Source: Bacteroidota bacterium | Lineage (GTDB): Bacteria; Bacteroidota; Bacteroidia; Bacteroidales; BM520 | Assembly: GCA_002748065.1 (NCBI GenBank) | Contig: PDRJ01000010.1 | Location: 1-41,385 of the forward strand | Reading direction: 5' to 3' | Length of the DNA: 41,385 bases | Shown here: positions 40,127 through 41,385 of the stretch, in pieces | Position numbering within the stretch: the stretch's first letter is position 1 | How the letters are laid out: each line of letters opens with the position of its first letter | The notes under the pieces: generated by a model | Told to the model about the DNA's origin: nothing | The model's input: only the letters and a program-made list of their open reading frames with translations | Databases searched by the model: none | Position numbers and translations under genes: made by a program

Positions 40127-40705
40127 ATGGAGGGAAAGATGGTGATATTCTGTGCGCCTTCCGGTTCGGGGAAGACCACAATTGTACGTCGTTTGCTGGC
40201 CAAGGGGATGCCCTTGAAATTTTCGGTCTCTGCTACCTCTCGGAAGCCGCGGGAAGGAGAAAAGCATGGGAAGGACTACTACTACCTCTCTGTGGCTGAT
40301 TTTAAGAAGGCCGTAGAGGAAGATCGTTTTCTGGAATGGGAAGAGGTTTATCCGGATCAATATTATGGCACTTTCCGCTCGGAAGTGGAGCGTATCTGGA
40401 AAGAGGGGCAGCACGTTATCTTTGATGTGGATGTGATGGGAGGCTTGAATATCAAGAAGGCTTACGGCGATCGGGCATTAGCGGTATTTATTGTACCTCC
40501 TTCCATGGAGGTCTTGGAGCAACGGCTTCGTGCCCGCGCTACCGATGATCAGGCCAGTCTTAAGAAGCGACTTCAGAAGGCCGAATATGAACTCTCTTTT
40601 GCGCCTCAATTTGACCTTCGTATTGTAAATGATGACCTTGAGGAGGCGGTGGAGAAGGCTTTGGGGGAGGTTGACAAATTTCTCTCCGGGGGGCGTTATG
40701 CATAA
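40127..40705 (+). CDS. gmk: guanylate kinase
   Basis: 192 residues from ATG 40127; the GTG at 40124 overlaps the yicC stop and is less likely. P-loop APSGSGKTT (10-18), GMP-binding SVSATSRKPREGEKHGKDYYY, lid region with YYGTFRSEVERI and IFDVDVMGGLNIKKAYGDRA. Makes GDP from GMP and ATP in the cytoplasm. Second gene of yicC-gmk-nadD, an order common in Bacteroidota. Confidence 0.96.
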   Translation: MEGKMVIFCAPSGSGKTTIVRRLLAKGMPLKFSVSATSRKPREGEKHGKDYYYLSVADFKKAVEEDRFLEWEEVYPDQYYGTFRSEVERIWKEGQHVIFDVDVMGGLNIKKAYGDRALAVFIVPPSMEVLEQRLRARATDDQASLKKRLQKAEYELSFAPQFDLRIVNDDLEEAVEKALGEVDKFLSGGRYA

Positions 40706-41273
40706 GGCCCTTTTTTTTGGATCCTTTAATCCGATACACAATGGACATCTTGCCATTGCCGCGTATGTGGTGGAGCAGCAGATTACCGATGAGGTGGTTT
40801 TTATGGTTTCACCCTTGAGTCCTTTTAAACGTGAGGAGGGGTTGTTGGAGGATGGAGCTCGCCTGGAGTTGGTTTCTCTGGCAGTGGAGGAGATGGCCGC
40901 AATTTCGGTGAGTGACTTGGAGTTTTTACTTCCCAAACCCTCTTATACGGCGCAGACCTTACAGCGGCTTCGTGCTTTGGAGCCCCAGCATACCCACTCT
41001 TTGTTGTTGGGGTCTGATCAGATCCCTCTCTTTCACCGATGGAGAAATTATGAGGAGATCTTGCAGTATCATCGTATTTTTTTGTATCCACGTCCCGGTT
41101 TTGAGCAGCTTGACGTGAGCCGTTATCCTGGAATGGAACTTATGGAAGCACCCTTGTACGACATCTCCTCTACGGAGATTCGTGGCATGATCGCAGGGGG
41201 GGAGGATGTCTCCGCACTCTTGCCTTCAAAGGTGCAAAAACAGATCTCCCGGAGGGGCTATTATCATAAATAG
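40698..41273 (+). CDS. nadD: nicotinate-nucleotide adenylyltransferase
   Basis: 191 residues from ATG 40698, overlapping the gmk end by 8 bp. The longer frame lies inside gmk and is rejected. Nucleotidyltransferase motifs: FGSFNPIHNGHLAIA (HxGH site), LGSDQIPLFHRW, and ISSTEIRGMI near the C-terminus. It converts nicotinate mononucleotide to deamido-NAD in NAD synthesis. Its TAG stop is built from the TAAATA target and the first base of MITE copy 7. Confidence 0.95.
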   Translation: MHKALFFGSFNPIHNGHLAIAAYVVEQQITDEVVFMVSPLSPFKREEGLLEDGARLELVSLAVEEMAAISVSDLEFLLPKPSYTAQTLQRLRALEPQHTHSLLLGSDQIPLFHRWRNYEEILQYHRIFLYPRPGFEQLDVSRYPGMELMEAPLYDISSTEIRGMIAGGEDVSALLPSKVQKQISRRGYYHK

Positions 41274-41385
41274 TGCCTGTCTGTACCGTCAGCATTTTGA
41301 GAAGAGGCTGTCTAGAAAGTTCGAATTCGAGGCTTGCGAAGGCTGAAAAATGTGAGTTTACTGGGGTAAATGACCATTTTGAAGA
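41273..41385 (+). mobile_element. MITE copy 7, cut by the window end
   Basis: The first 113 bp of the element (left end GTGCCTGTCTGTACCGTC) follow a TAAATA at 41267-41272. The right end and second target copy lie outside the window. Its first base completes the nadD stop codon. Confidence 0.85.

Overview
The window looks like chromosome of a Bacteroidota bacterium, most likely of the order Bacteroidales. Evidence read from the sequence: Bacteroidota-type promoter boxes (TAnnTTTG) ahead of many genes, two secreted proteins with type IX secretion (T9SS) C-terminal sorting domains, a GldE-type CNNM/CBS protein, FtsX-type permeases with C-terminal ALRYE endings, and the gene order coaX - outer membrane barrel - TPR - lptC - gldE - ... 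- ppiD that is familiar from this phylum. I cannot name the species.

Layout. 1-10634 is an accessory region: three large MacB/FtsX-type ABC permeases (the first cut by the window edge), two MacB/LolD-type ATPases, a DUF2807 adhesin-like protein with a decayed C-terminus, a 5'-truncated hypothetical gene, and a frameshifted secreted-protein pseudogene. 10844-13223 (minus strand) holds a BlaR1-like M56 peptidase with its BlaI repressor and a clear promoter/operator, then an FKBP isomerase. 13359-17055 (plus) has a nucleoside kinase, a Crp/Fnr regulator and a T9SS cargo protein. 17284-20284 (minus) is a likely operon ridA - HD protein - fused aconitase/isopropylmalate-dehydratase-type enzyme. 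20880-24698 (plus) has tryptophanase, free methionine-R-sulfoxide reductase, a class V aminotransferase and an MntP-like membrane protein. 25031-34591 (minus) is an envelope-biogenesis block (coaX, barrel, TPR, lptC, gldE, ppiD) interrupted by a CotH-type T9SS protein. 34714-41273 (plus) has tRNA-Phe, a single-domain response regulator, meaB, glnA, an hsp20, yicC, gmk and nadD.

The most striking structure not explained by genes is a family of seven copies of a 151-bp miniature inverted-repeat element (MITE). It has 18-bp imperfect terminal inverted repeats (GYGTCTGTYYATAAAGTC) and, in three complete copies, an exact 6-bp target duplication, TATTTA or TAAATA. No transposase gene is present in the window. 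Three neighbouring genes (ridA, the MntP-like gene, nadD) have a TAG stop codon that is completed by the element terminus, and another copy ends 10 bp before a Crp-family start codon. Two smaller repeat families also occur: a TTATAGGGACGGAA element (two copies) and 3'-UTR hairpins sharing an AACGCCAAA stem (two copies).

Functional links: RidA, which hydrolyses 2-aminoacrylate, is divergent from tryptophanase, which forms that intermediate. The BlaI-type dyad exactly fills the spacer between the -33 and -7 boxes of its own promoter. The hsp20 gene is preceded by a perfect 18-bp stem dyad. The nearly identical 3' ends of two otherwise divergent permease genes point to gene conversion in the exporter region.
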